The translations under genes and the position numbers were made by a program. Shown here piece by piece: positions 10,472-20,754 of a DNA stretch of 64,000 bases (positions within the stretch are counted from its first letter, which is position 1; every line of letters starts with the position of its first letter). The notes under the pieces are model-generated. The model did no database searches. It was not told where the DNA came from and was given only the letters and a program-made list of their open reading frames with translations. The stretch is from the NCBI RefSeq assembly GCF_000741255.1, contig NZ_JGZB01000010.1, forward strand, positions 1-64,000, given 5' to 3'. Source of the stretch: Bifidobacterium magnum (GTDB lineage Bacteria > Actinomycetota > Actinomycetes > Actinomycetales > Bifidobacteriaceae).

Positions 10472-11935
10472 ATGGCAGACGAACGCGGATCTCATCGTTC
10501 GAATGGACAGGGCCGTTCCCACGGTTCCAACGCTTCCCGCGGCAACTCCAACGGCCGTGGCTACAAGCCGCGCGGCAAGTCGTTCGGATCGAACCGCTCT
10601 TCCGGCGGTTTCCACAAGGGCAACCGCAACGGATCCTTCCGCCGCGACAACGGACACGGCCAGGACCGCGACTTCCGCCGTGACGGCGAGGGCGGCCAGG
10701 AGCGCCGTTCCTTCCACCGCAACGACCGCTTTGAGCATGGCGAGCGCCGTGACTTCCATCGTGATGACCGCCGTGACTTCCATCGTGATGACCGCCGCGA
10801 CTTCCACCGTGACGACCACCGCAACGACCGTGGCAAACGCCGCGATTTCACGGCCGAGGAGAAGCAGCAGTACCGTGAGAAGAAGCGCCGCGACTACATG
10901 TCCAAGTCCCGCCGCAACTCAGACGGCACGGTAAGCTTCCCGTCCCAGAACCCGTACACCGCACGCCGCTCCAACGAGCCGAAGATGCCGGCCGGCATCG
11001 AATGGCGCATGCTCAGCAAGGAAGAGCGCGAGCGCCTGCGCGGCCTGTCCAAGGAACACGCCGAGAACATCGGCCTGCACATCCTCGCCGCCTTCTCGCT
11101 TGAAGAGATCGATCCGGACCGCGCCTTGGCCCACGCCAAGTGGGTGGCGCACCAGGCTTCGCGCATCGATTTCGCCCGCGAAACGCTGGCTCTCATCGCT
11201 TACCGCCGTGGCGACTACAAGCTCGCCCTGCGCGAGTTCAAGACGGCCCAGCGCATGAACGGCTATCTCGACTACCTGCCGTTCATCGCCGACTGCGAGC
11301 GCGGTCTGGGCAATCCGAAGAAGGCCGTGGAAATCGCGCAGTCCGACGAAGCCAAGCAGCTGACGGGCGAAGCCAAGGCCGAAATGTTCCTCGTGTACGC
11401 AGGCGCCCTGGCCGACCTGAACATGTGGAACCAGGCCATCGAGATCGTCAAGACGCTCTCGCACGCCAAGGGCCTGCCGGGCGAGTACCGCATGCGCGCC
11501 GCCCAGGCCGAGCAGTACTTCCTCGAAGAGTCGGGCCGTTCCGACGAGGCCGTGGCGCTCGACGAATTCATCGATTCGCTCGAGGACCGTTACGCCGACG
11601 TGGAAGAGGACGAGAACGACGATTCCTACGTGGTCGACTACGATGTGGCCGACCTGCCGGAAGACCTCATGGCCAAGCTCGGCGTGACGCCGGACGACGC
11701 CCAGTACGCTCCGCTCGACGGTGAGGACGGCGTCAACATGGACGACGAGACCCGCCTCGAAGAGCAGGAGGAGCTGTCGGGCGCCGAAATGACGATCGAG
11801 CCGGCCCAGCAGCAGGAAATCAACGAACGCCACGATGAAAACGGCACGATGGGTGATCCCGATCTCGACGATCTGGGCCGCGCCACGGCCGAACCGGGCG
11901 ATTTCGAGGAACAGGTCAAGGAAGAGCTCGAGTAG
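10472..11935 (+). CDS. Arg/Gly/Asp-rich N-terminal, TPR-like protein of unknown function
   Basis: A 487-residue protein in three parts. Residues 1-130 are low-complexity and rich in Arg, Asn, Gly, Ser and His, with tandem D-F-H-R-D-D-R-R units at about 94-117. Residues about 170-370 are helical and resemble tetratricopeptide-type repeats (A-K-W-V-A-H-Q-A-S, A-L-R-E-F-K-T-A-Q-R-M). The C-terminus is very acidic. A strongly basic N-terminus beside an acidic tail suggests RNA or ribosome association, but that is inference. AAAGGA precedes ATG 10472. It stands alone between tyrS and the HAD gene. No specific function recognised. Confidence 0.85.
   Translation: MADERGSHRSNGQGRSHGSNASRGNSNGRGYKPRGKSFGSNRSSGGFHKGNRNGSFRRDNGHGQDRDFRRDGEGGQERRSFHRNDRFEHGERRDFHRDDRRDFHRDDRRDFHRDDHRNDRGKRRDFTAEEKQQYREKKRRDYMSKSRRNSDGTVSFPSQNPYTARRSNEPKMPAGIEWRMLSKEERERLRGLSKEHAENIGLHILAAFSLEEIDPDRALAHAKWVAHQASRIDFARETLALIAYRRGDYKLALREFKTAQRMNGYLDYLPFIADCERGLGNPKKAVEIAQSDEAKQLTGEAKAEMFLVYAGALADLNMWNQAIEIVKTLSHAKGLPGEYRMRAAQAEQYFLEESGRSDEAVALDEFIDSLEDRYADVEEDENDDSYVVDYDVADLPEDLMAKLGVTPDDAQYAPLDGEDGVNMDDETRLEEQEELSGAEMTIEPAQQQEINERHDENGTMGDPDLDDLGRATAEPGDFEEQVKEELE
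10751..10822 (+). repeat. Three tandem 24-bp in-frame repeats
   Basis: Three consecutive 24-base units begin at 10751, 10775 and 10799. Units 1 and 2 differ only at the last base, and unit 3 has a few third-position changes. Each encodes D-F-H-R-D-D plus two basic residues. The high identity of units 1 and 2 suggests recent duplication and possible copy-number variation between strains. Confidence 0.9.
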
Positions 11936-11980
11936 TCGCTACCGGGTTCAGCAAACAATCAATCAAGTAGAGGGTGGGTC

Positions 11981-13021
11981 GTGCTCAAAGCTACCAGTGC
12001 GCCGTTGAGCGAAACATATCGTTTGGCATTGTTGGATCTGGACGGGGTGGTGTACCGCGGGAAGAATCCCGTGGAACACGCTTCGGCCAGCATCCGCAAG
12101 GCGCAGGCCCATGGCATGACGATCGAGTACACGACGAACAACTCGTCGCGCATGCAGCAGGTGGTCGCCGACCAGTTGCGCGGTTTCGACCTTGACGTCG
12201 AACCGTGGCAGGTGATCACCTCGTCCGTGGTGGCGGCGCGCATGGTCGCCCGCGCCGTCGAGCCGGGCGCCGACGTGCTAGTGTTGGGCGCCGAGCATTT
12301 GCGTGAGGAAGTGGCGCGTCAGGGGCTGCATGTGGTCGACGACGCGCAGGCCCACCCTCAGGCCGCCATCCAGGGATGGTATCCCGAAATGACGTGGTCG
12401 ATGATGGCCAACATGGCGTATGCCGTGGAGGCCGGCGCCAAGTATTTTGTCACGAACCGCGACCTGACGATTCCGCGCGAGCTCGGCATCGCGCCCGGAT
12501 GCGGTTCCATGATCCGCGCCGTGATCGCGGCCACGGGAGTCGAGCCGATCGCGTCGGCCGGCAAGCCCGAATCCGCCATGTATGACGAGGCGCGCATGCT
12601 GGCCGCCCATGACGGCGAAGATCTTGTGCCCGTAGAATCGTCGCTCGCCATTGGCGACCGCCTCGACACCGATATCGAGGCCGGCAATCGCGGCGGCTAC
12701 GATTCGCTCGTGGTGTTGACGGGAGTCACGGACGCCACGATGCTCATGACGGCGCCCATCGCGCTGCGGCCCACGTATATCGCCGCCGACCTGCGCGGGC
12801 TCAACGAACCGCAACCGCAAGTGGACCTCGACATGGACCGTCGCGTCGCCACCTGCCGCGAGGCGCGCGCCGTGGTAAGCGAACAGTCCGTCGTCGTCCA
12901 GGGAGGCGACGCCGTGGACCAGCTGCGCGCCGCATGCCAATTGTTGTGGCATATGGCCGACAGCGGTATCGACATCATGCAGTTCACCCTGCCGCGCATC
13001 GACGTGCCGGCCGGCGAATGA
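11981..13021 (+). CDS. HAD-superfamily hydrolase, NagD-like (class IIA)
   Basis: Haloacid-dehalogenase phosphatase. Motif I is D-L-D-G-V-V-Y-R-G at about 14-22, motif II is in the T-T-N-N-S-S segment near 46-51, and motif III/IV is I-G-D-R-L-D-T-D-I-E-A near 222-232. The cap type and the D-x-D-G-V-V/Y-R-G signature place it in the NagD/PGP-like group, whose substrates are small phosphates. Unlike many NagD proteins it has about 90 extra C-terminal residues. GTG 11981 is preceded by GAGGGTGGG. Followed by tlyA after 13 bases, probably one operon. Confidence 0.85.
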   Translation: MLKATSAPLSETYRLALLDLDGVVYRGKNPVEHASASIRKAQAHGMTIEYTTNNSSRMQQVVADQLRGFDLDVEPWQVITSSVVAARMVARAVEPGADVLVLGAEHLREEVARQGLHVVDDAQAHPQAAIQGWYPEMTWSMMANMAYAVEAGAKYFVTNRDLTIPRELGIAPGCGSMIRAVIAATGVEPIASAGKPESAMYDEARMLAAHDGEDLVPVESSLAIGDRLDTDIEAGNRGGYDSLVVLTGVTDATMLMTAPIALRPTYIAADLRGLNEPQPQVDLDMDRRVATCREARAVVSEQSVVVQGGDAVDQLRAACQLLWHMADSGIDIMQFTLPRIDVPAGE

Positions 13022-13034
13022 TCGGCGTTCTCTG

Positions 13035-13805
<771 letters not shown>

Positions 13806-13856
13806 TGTGCGGCCGAGTACCGCAATTATTGGCGGATCGCGTGCGCGTGCGGCCCG

Positions 13857-14507
13857 CTATCCCTTGATGAAACGGTCGATCTGGTCCTGCTTGCCCATGA
13901 TGATCAGTTCGTCGTTGCGGTGCATGACCAGGTTCGACGAACCGTATTCGAACTCGTGGCCCGGCGATTTGATGCCGACCACCGTGATGCCGTACCGTTC
14001 CAGCACTTTCGCGTCGCCGATCGTATAGCCGATCAGATACGTGGGAGTATGGATCTTGACGACGTTGTACTCGCCTTCCAGCTCGATATAGTCCAGATAA
14101 TTGCCCGACACAAGGTGCCCGATACGGTTGCCCGCGTCGGTTTCCGCGTTCACGATATGGCGCGCGCCGATGCGCTGCAGGATGCGCGCATGCTCCTTGG
14201 AAACGGACTTGGCCCAAATGTCGGAAATGCCGGCGTCCAGAAGGTTGCCGGCCGTGATGACGGACGCCTCCACGCTGTCGCCGATGGCGACGACGGCCGT
14301 GTCGAAATCCGCAGCGTTGAGCTGTTCGATGGCGAGCACGTCCGTCATGTCCGCCTGGACGGTGGGAATGGAGGAGGACCAGCGGTTGACGAGCAGCGGA
14401 TCCTTGTCCACGGCCAGCACGTCCTGGCCCATGCTGTCGAGCGTGGTGGCCACGGCACTGCCGAAACGGCCCAGTCCGACTACCAGTATGCTTCTGTTTT
14501 CCGCCAT
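13857..14507 (-). CDS. Trk/Ktr potassium uptake regulatory subunit (RCK domain)
   Basis: Cytosolic gating subunit of a K+ transporter, TrkA/KtrA type. The N-terminal Rossmann fold shows G-L-G-R-F-G (11-16) with Asp34 in A-V-D-K-D at the end of the second strand, so it should bind NAD(H) or ATP. A C-terminal RCK_C domain follows (from about 135). At 216 residues it has one RCK unit, like KtrA/CeoB rather than the two-unit E. coli TrkA. It lies just downstream of the membrane subunit on the same strand. Confidence 0.92.
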   Translation of the reverse strand: MAENRSILVVGLGRFGSAVATTLDSMGQDVLAVDKDPLLVNRWSSSIPTVQADMTDVLAIEQLNAADFDTAVVAIGDSVEASVITAGNLLDAGISDIWAKSVSKEHARILQRIGARHIVNAETDAGNRIGHLVSGNYLDYIELEGEYNVVKIHTPTYLIGYTIGDAKVLERYGITVVGIKSPGHEFEYGSSNLVMHRNDELIIMGKQDQIDRFIKG

Positions 14508-14572
14508 CGTTCCAGTTCCCTTCTGTGCGGATTGTACAGTTCCAGTTGTTGCAAGTCGTATGGACGGGACGC

Positions 14573-16048
14573 TCAGCCGACCACGATTTCGTCAGTGGGG
14601 TAGCGGATCGCCTCGATGTTGCCCGGACGGCTCACCGCATAGGCGAGCGTCATGGGGCCTAGTCTACCAATGATCATGGTGGCCGCGAGAATGTACAGCA
14701 CGGCCGGATGAGTGCTCGCGTCCACGCCGATCGAATAGCCGCCCAAACCGAAAGCCGAGCAGGCGTTGAACAGCGCGCTGGTCAGGTCCATGCCCGTGTT
14801 GAGCATGATCGCCATGGACGCCACGCACACCACGAGCAGGCACGACGTGCTGATGCTGATGGCCGTCATGACGACTTTGGTGTGGATGCGCCGGTGGAAC
14901 ACGGTCACGTCGCGGTGGCCCGTGAACGAGGCGCGGCACACGAGCAGGATCACGGCGAAGGTCGTCACGCGGATGCCGCCGGCCGTGGAGGTGCTGCCGC
15001 CGCCGATGAACATGATGATGCTCATGAACAGTTTCGTCGCGTCGCCCACTTGCGGCACCCACGACAGGTCGAAGCCCGAGCTTCGGGGCATGACGGCGGC
15101 CACGACGGCGCGGCGCAGATGCGCCTCGATGTCGTCGCTGGCGAACAGGGACGTGTTGTTCCATTCAATGATGAGGAACCACAGCAGCGACATGAGCACC
15201 AGGCAGAACGTGGTGCACAACGTCACTTTGGTGTGCAGGTTCCAGCGCCGGGGCGACTGGTGTTTGCGGGCCGTGCGCACGATGTTCAAAATGACGGGGA
15301 AGCCGAGCGTGCCGCAAAATGCGCTGAGCACGATCGGCATGCCCACCGACCAGTTGCTCACATACAGGCCGGCGCCGTCGGGCGTGAATCCCGCGTTGTT
15401 GTACGCCATGACCGCGAAGAACAGCGCTTCCCACGCCGCCCTGCCGTAATCGTTGTGGTTGACGTGGGCCAGTCCCGGCAGCAGCGCGATGAACGTGATG
15501 ACTTCGATGCTCAGCGACGTGATTAATACCACGCGCAGCACGCCGCGGATTTCGCTGAGCTTGTTGGTGCCCAGCTCGCTGGCGGTAAGCAGCCGTTGCG
15601 TGGCCTTGATGTGGTGGTTGACAGCCAGCGCGATCAGCGAGGCGAACGTCATGACGCCGATACCGCCCAACTGTACGGCGATGATGAGCACGCCCTGGCC
15701 GAAAGTGGTCCAGTGCGTGGTGGTGTTCACCATCGCGATGCCGCATGTGGACAAGGCCGAGACGGCCGTGAAAAAGGCCGAGGAAAAGTTTGTAGAGCCT
15801 TGACCTTGGTAGGCGGCGGGCAGCAGCAACAGCGAGGTCACGATCACGATAAGCGTGGCGAAATAGATGATTGTCAGTCGTCCGGGACGCGAATTGAGCT
15901 TGTGCAGCAGCGTGTTTGTGCGCGAGCCCCTGCGCTCGTCCAGTGCGTCGCGTTTGAACGCGTCGCCGGAAAACCACCACGAATACGCGTCGGACGCCTG
16001 GTTCTTCGCGTTGCGGGAAGACGGTGAATGGGGCAGGCGCCAAGCCAT
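14573..16048 (-). CDS. Potassium uptake membrane subunit, TrkH/KtrB family
   Basis: Polytopic K+ channel-like transporter. Repeated membrane-pore-membrane units with filter-like glycine segments are seen (S-A-L-S-T-C-G-I-A, N-N-A-G-F-T-P-D, G-G-G-S-T-S-T-A-G-G-I, F-G-L-G-G-Y-S). The ATG at 16048 is chosen because AAGGAG lies nine bases ahead and the protein then starts M-A-W-R-L; an upstream in-frame ATG at 16102 lacks a good site. This gives 491 residues. Paired with the RCK gene downstream after a 65-base gap, forming a two-gene K+ uptake operon. Confidence 0.93.
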   Translation of the reverse strand: MAWRLPHSPSSRNAKNQASDAYSWWFSGDAFKRDALDERRGSRTNTLLHKLNSRPGRLTIIYFATLIVIVTSLLLLPAAYQGQGSTNFSSAFFTAVSALSTCGIAMVNTTTHWTTFGQGVLIIAVQLGGIGVMTFASLIALAVNHHIKATQRLLTASELGTNKLSEIRGVLRVVLITSLSIEVITFIALLPGLAHVNHNDYGRAAWEALFFAVMAYNNAGFTPDGAGLYVSNWSVGMPIVLSAFCGTLGFPVILNIVRTARKHQSPRRWNLHTKVTLCTTFCLVLMSLLWFLIIEWNNTSLFASDDIEAHLRRAVVAAVMPRSSGFDLSWVPQVGDATKLFMSIIMFIGGGSTSTAGGIRVTTFAVILLVCRASFTGHRDVTVFHRRIHTKVVMTAISISTSCLLVVCVASMAIMLNTGMDLTSALFNACSAFGLGGYSIGVDASTHPAVLYILAATMIIGRLGPMTLAYAVSRPGNIEAIRYPTDEIVVG

Positions 16049-16323
16049 AATGGTCCACTCCTTGAAGTCATGGTCATGGGGAAGCGGCCTCGGGAAGGTC
16101 ACCTGTGAATCGATTGCATCACCATTGTAGACCGAAGCGGGCCGGCGCGTGTTGCCTTCGTGACGGGCATAGCGCCCGCATTGTGGCGTCCTTGCGCAAA
16201 TCTTGCTCAGAACGCAGCCGGAATCTGGCCACTACAGTGTGCCGTGGTTTACCATAGGCACGGATATCCGCAACAATTGGCAACAGTTCGGAACGATAAG
16301 GACGCGACCATAAGGGGAAGCAT

Positions 16324-17325
16324 ATGAGTGTGCGGCGGCATGTCACGGTAGTGACGCATGAGCGATTGCGCGAAACCAGCAACGTGGTGCAGGAGTGCGT
16401 TGCCAAATTGAAGGAGCAGGATTTCGAGGTGGAGCTCATCAGCCAGCCGGAAACCCCGGAATTCGGCCAGCCCACCGCCTGCGTGCCGCCGAACACGGAG
16501 ATCGTCGTGGTCCTGGGTGGAGACGGCACCATTTTGCGCGCCGCCGAACTCGTGCACTGCACGGAAGTGCCGATCCTCGGCATCAACATGGGCCACGTGG
16601 GTTTCCTCGCCGAATTCGAAAGCTTCCAGATTCAGGACGCGATCCGGCGTGTGGCCTCGCGCGACTATTCCGTGGAAGAGCGTCTCACGGCCCATGTGGA
16701 TGTGTGGCTGCCGGGCGCCACGAAACCCATTGAGGACTGGGCGCTCAACGACATTACGATCGAACGCGCCGACCGCGGCAAGATGGTGGAAATGTCGGTG
16801 AGTGTGGACGGCGTGGAAATGAGCTCGTTCGGCTGCGACGGCGTGATCGTCTCCACGCCCACGGGATCCACGGCCTACGCGTTTTCCGCGGGCGGCCCGA
16901 TCATCTGGCCCGACGTGCAGGCGCTGCTCATGGTGCCGCTCGCCGCGCACGCCCTGTTCGCGCGTCCGCTCGTGATCGGCTCGCATTCCACGTTCTCGTT
17001 CACCATTTCCCAAGACTCCACCTCCGACGGATGGATCTGCTGCGACGGACGGCGCAAACGCGAACTTCCCAAAGGCACGCGCATCGACATTCGCCAGTCG
17101 TCGAGCTGGCTGAAGCTCGTCAGCCTCTCGGGCGCGCCGTTCACGAGCCGACTCGTCACCAAATTCGATCTTCCCGTGGTCGGATGGCGCGAACAGAACA
17201 AGTCGCCGGAAGCCACGCTGGTGGACCATGCCGAGGAGACGGCGCACATCCGCCATGACGACGCCGACCGCGACGCGGGAGGGTTCAATCTGGACGGCGC
17301 CATGCACGGCACGATCCGCGGATAG
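16324..17325 (+). CDS. nadK: NAD kinase
   Basis: ATP- or polyphosphate-dependent phosphorylation of NAD to NADP. The catalytic G-G-D-G-T motif is at 65-69. The N-D-I-T-I-E-R motif follows near 141, and the T-P-T-G-S-T-A-Y-A-F-S-A-G-G-P glycine-rich segment near 179-193. Length is 333 residues, with an acidic C-terminal tail typical of actinobacterial forms. ATG 16324 follows an AAGGGGAAG purine stretch. It lies upstream of recN, an arrangement common in actinobacteria. Confidence 0.96.
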   Translation: MSVRRHVTVVTHERLRETSNVVQECVAKLKEQDFEVELISQPETPEFGQPTACVPPNTEIVVVLGGDGTILRAAELVHCTEVPILGINMGHVGFLAEFESFQIQDAIRRVASRDYSVEERLTAHVDVWLPGATKPIEDWALNDITIERADRGKMVEMSVSVDGVEMSSFGCDGVIVSTPTGSTAYAFSAGGPIIWPDVQALLMVPLAAHALFARPLVIGSHSTFSFTISQDSTSDGWICCDGRRKRELPKGTRIDIRQSSSWLKLVSLSGAPFTSRLVTKFDLPVVGWREQNKSPEATLVDHAEETAHIRHDDADRDAGGFNLDGAMHGTIRG

Positions 17326-17358
17326 CGGGCCCCGACACGGTCCGGACACGCATCGCCT

Positions 17359-17375
17359 ATAGAACATACGTTCGA
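17359..17375. promoter_or_regulatory. LexA-like SOS box upstream of recN
   Basis: GAAC-N4-GTTC (17362-17373) is a perfect palindrome followed by GA, close to the actinobacterial/Gram-positive LexA consensus CGAAC-N4-GTTCG with one flanking mismatch on the left. It lies about 45 bases before the recN start. recN is a classical SOS gene, so LexA control is likely. Confidence 0.65.
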
Positions 17376-17419
17376 GACTATGTTAGACTGTCGCCGTACC
17401 GGAACCATGGGAGGCATGA

Positions 17420-19156
17420 GTGCTCGAAGAACTTGAGTTGCGCGATCTGGGACCCATCCGCAAGGCCGTTATCGCGCCGGCGGCGGGAATGACGGCCATT
17501 ACTGGCGAAACGGGCGCGGGAAAATCCATGCTGCTCAGCGCGCTCCAGCTCATTAGCGGCGGCGGAGCGGACAGCGCCCGCGTCAGCCCCGAAGCCGACA
17601 AGGCGTGGGCGCAAGGCGTGTTCAGCGTGGGGGAAGGCCATCCCGTACTGCAAGCGGCCCAGGATTGCGGGGTCGAGGCGGAAGACGGCGAACTGTTCCT
17701 CTCGCGTACCGTGCCCGCGTCGGGACGCTCGCGCGCAGTGTGCGGAGGCAAAACGGTGCCGCGTTCCGTGCTCTCGCGCCTGGCGGAATATCTCGTGACG
17801 ATCCACGGCCAGTCCGACCAGATCCGCATCGCCTCGCCGGCACGCCAACGCGCCTTCCTCGACGACTACGCGCGCAACACGGACGAACGCGCCGCATACG
17901 CCATCGCTTGGCAGGACTACCGGGAAGTGTCCGACCGGCTCGAACGCCTGAGCGCCCAACAGGCCCAAGTGCGCCAGCAGGCCGACTATTTGAAAGACTC
18001 CATCGCCCAAATCAACCGCGTGGACCCGCAACCCGACGAACTCGACACGCTCAAGGCGCAGCGCGACACCATCGAGCATGCGGCGCAAATCGCCCAAGGC
18101 GTGCGCGCGGCCATGACGGCACTCGACGCGTCCTCGCTCGACGAAGCCGGGGACGAGCCAGGCGCCTGCCAGCTCGTCACCCAGGCCATTCACGCGCTTG
18201 AATCCATCGGCATCGCCCGCATTAGCGACGAACCCGTCCAGCAGCTCAAGCAGCTGCGCGCGCAAATGTTGGACGTGACCTTCTCGCTGGGACACTATGT
18301 CGACACCGAGGAGGAGGGCGCCGACCTCGACCAGCTCAACGCCCGCATCCACGAGCTGACCGAACTTGTCTCGCGGTGGGGTCCGACGCTGCAGGACGTG
18401 ATCGCCTGGCGCGACCAGGCCGAACTCAACGTGCAAGACCTCGACGCGTCCCCTGAAAAGCTCGCCGAACTGCAGGACTTGCGCCAGCGGCGCTACCGGA
18501 GATTGCAACAAGTGGCGCGCAAACTCACCGTTTCGCGCCAGACGGCGGCCGACAGGCTCGGGGAAACCGTCACGAAAGAACTTGCGCAACTGGCCATGTC
18601 CGGAGCGCGCCTCGACATCCGCGTCGAGGAGCGCACCGCGGACGGGGACGGTGTCCCGTTCGACGCGACAGGCGGAGACACGGTCTCGTTCATGTTCACT
18701 CCGTTCCCCTCGGCCCAGCCCATGCCCATGGGCAAAAGCGCGTCGGGCGGCGAACTGAGCCGCCTCATGCTGGCGCTTGAACTGGCGCTCGCAGAACGCG
18801 TATGCGAAGACCCTTCCCAAAACTCACAAGCGGGCATGACGTTCATTTTCGACGAGGTTGACGCGGGTGTAGGCGGCAAAACCGCCGTGGAACTGGGCCG
18901 GCGCCTGGCCAGGCTCGCCCAAAGCGCCCAAGTGCTGATCGTGACCCATTTGCCGCAAGTGGCCTCATGGGCGGACGCGCACTATGTGGTGGCCAAACAG
19001 GTGGGCGCCAAGGCTACGGCCACCACGGTGCGTCAAGTGAGCGGCGAGGAGCGCGTGGAAGAGATCGCGCGCATGCTCGCCGGCAATGAATCCCATGCGT
19101 CCCTCGACCATGCGCGCGAACTGCTCGCCATGTCGTCGCTGGACCATGTGGCGTAA
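17420..19156 (+). CDS. recN: DNA repair protein RecN
   Basis: SMC-like ATPase acting in double-strand break repair. Walker A G-E-T-G-A-G-K-S is at 29-36. A central coiled-coil region follows (about 160-370). The C-terminal signature is K-S-A-S-G-G-E-L-S-R-L (near 437-447), and Walker B is F-I-F-D-E-V-D-A-G-V-G-G (near 475-486). The 578-residue length is normal. GTG 17420 follows GGGAGG. A LexA-like site lies upstream, so expression should be damage-inducible. Confidence 0.97.
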   Translation: MLEELELRDLGPIRKAVIAPAAGMTAITGETGAGKSMLLSALQLISGGGADSARVSPEADKAWAQGVFSVGEGHPVLQAAQDCGVEAEDGELFLSRTVPASGRSRAVCGGKTVPRSVLSRLAEYLVTIHGQSDQIRIASPARQRAFLDDYARNTDERAAYAIAWQDYREVSDRLERLSAQQAQVRQQADYLKDSIAQINRVDPQPDELDTLKAQRDTIEHAAQIAQGVRAAMTALDASSLDEAGDEPGACQLVTQAIHALESIGIARISDEPVQQLKQLRAQMLDVTFSLGHYVDTEEEGADLDQLNARIHELTELVSRWGPTLQDVIAWRDQAELNVQDLDASPEKLAELQDLRQRRYRRLQQVARKLTVSRQTAADRLGETVTKELAQLAMSGARLDIRVEERTADGDGVPFDATGGDTVSFMFTPFPSAQPMPMGKSASGGELSRLMLALELALAERVCEDPSQNSQAGMTFIFDEVDAGVGGKTAVELGRRLARLAQSAQVLIVTHLPQVASWADAHYVVAKQVGAKATATTVRQVSGEERVEEIARMLAGNESHASLDHARELLAMSSLDHVA

Positions 19157-19162
19157 CGCGCT

Positions 19163-20650
19163 TTAGAGCGCGTCGGCGGCGTCGCGCACGACCTCGGTCA
19201 TGCCCTCGACGCTTGTGGACTGCGTGAATCGCACGGTAGCCTGCTCCAGGTCGCGCAGCATTTGTGGAGCCGCCGTGCCCGTATGCTCGGCCAGCAGGTC
19301 CATGCACGCGAAATCGGATTCGGGCACGTCCAGTCCCAAGGATTCGCCCACCACGCGCGGGAACTTGTAGGGGCTGGCCGTGGCCAGCAGCACGCGCGGC
19401 GTGTCCTCGTCATGCGGCATTTCGTGCATCACGAAGTAGCCGCACGCCGTATGCGGGTCGATCAGGTAGCCGTGCTCCTTCCAGCATTCGGCGATCATCG
19501 CGCGCACCTGGTCCTCGTCGGCCCAACCCGTGTTGAAGATGGCGCGGATGCGCTGCAGCAGCTGCGGCGGGACCTCGTAGGCGCCCCAATGGTTCAGGTC
19601 GTTCATGAGCATCTGGATCAGGCGCGTGTCCTTTTCGCACAAGTAGTACAGCATGCGTTCCAGGTTCGAGGAGACGAGAATGTCCATCGACGGGGAAATC
19701 GTCTCGTAGAACGGGCGCTGGCGGTTGTAGGTGCCCGTTACGAGGAAGTCGAACAGCACGTTGTTGCTATTGGAAGCCACCACGAGATCCTTGACCGGCA
19801 AGCCGAGCAGCTTGGCGTAGTAGCCGGCCAGCACGTCGCCGAAATTGCCCGTGGGCACCACGAACTCAACGCGGTCGCCCAACGCGATCTTGCCGGACTC
19901 GACGAGCTGCGCGTAGGCGCTGAAATAGTAGACCACCTGCGGCACGAGACGCCCCACATTGATGGAATTGGCCGACGAAAGCACCACATGGTCGTCCATG
20001 CGCAGCGCCTGCGCCAGATCCTCGTCCGCGAAAATCTCCTTGACGCGCGACTGCGCGTCGTCAAAATTGCCCTCCACCGCGCACACGCGCACATTCGCGC
20101 CGCGCTGCGTGGTCATCTGCAACTCCTGGACATGGCTGACCTTGCCCTGCGGGTAGAAGACGGTGATGCCCGTACCCTCCGCGTCCGCGAAGCCCGCGAG
20201 CGCCGCCTTGCCCGTATCTCCCGACGTGGCCGTCACGATCATGACGCGCTCGGCGCCGCCAGCGTCCTTCATGGCGTAGGACATGAAACGCGGCAGAATC
20301 TGGAGCGCCACATCCTTGAACGCGCAAGTCGGGCCATGGAACAGTTCAAGCACATAGTCGCCGTCGCCCAGGTCGTGCACCGGAGTGATGCGATCGTCGT
20401 CCCACTGGGCGCCGTACGCCTGGTCGATGCAGTCGCGCAGATCGTCCTCGGAAAAATCGGGCAGCAGCACCGACAGGACCTCGTACGCGATGTCCTTGTA
20501 CGGTTTTCCTATCAGCGAAGCCACATCCACCTGGCGCTCGCCCAGCGAGTCGGTGACGAGCAAGCCGCCGTCGTCCGCGATGCCTTTGCGGATCGCCTGC
20601 TTTGCCGTATAAGAGTGCGTGTGGGAACGTGTGCTATGGAATGTGGCCAC
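19163..20650 (-). CDS. thrC: Threonine synthase
   Basis: PLP-dependent conversion of O-phosphohomoserine to threonine. The Schiff-base Lys is in P-T-C-A-F-K-D-V-A (Lys112 from the chosen start), and a phosphate-binding segment A-T-S-G-D-T-G-K-A-A is about 39 residues later. The GTG at 20650 is chosen because GGAGG sits seven bases upstream and an earlier in-frame ATG (20677) has no site. The result is 495 residues, matching the long class of threonine synthases. It converges with recN across six bases. Confidence 0.96.
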   Translation of the reverse strand: MATFHSTRSHTHSYTAKQAIRKGIADDGGLLVTDSLGERQVDVASLIGKPYKDIAYEVLSVLLPDFSEDDLRDCIDQAYGAQWDDDRITPVHDLGDGDYVLELFHGPTCAFKDVALQILPRFMSYAMKDAGGAERVMIVTATSGDTGKAALAGFADAEGTGITVFYPQGKVSHVQELQMTTQRGANVRVCAVEGNFDDAQSRVKEIFADEDLAQALRMDDHVVLSSANSINVGRLVPQVVYYFSAYAQLVESGKIALGDRVEFVVPTGNFGDVLAGYYAKLLGLPVKDLVVASNSNNVLFDFLVTGTYNRQRPFYETISPSMDILVSSNLERMLYYLCEKDTRLIQMLMNDLNHWGAYEVPPQLLQRIRAIFNTGWADEDQVRAMIAECWKEHGYLIDPHTACGYFVMHEMPHDEDTPRVLLATASPYKFPRVVGESLGLDVPESDFACMDLLAEHTGTAAPQMLRDLEQATVRFTQSTSVEGMTEVVRDAADAL

Positions 20651-20754
20651 GGTACATCCTCCAATAGTCGGGATCAAGATGCTTTTCAGTGTACTGAATC
20701 CATAAGCGACCCAAGGAAACGCATTTCGTGCAATGAAACGGTATATTGAACGGT

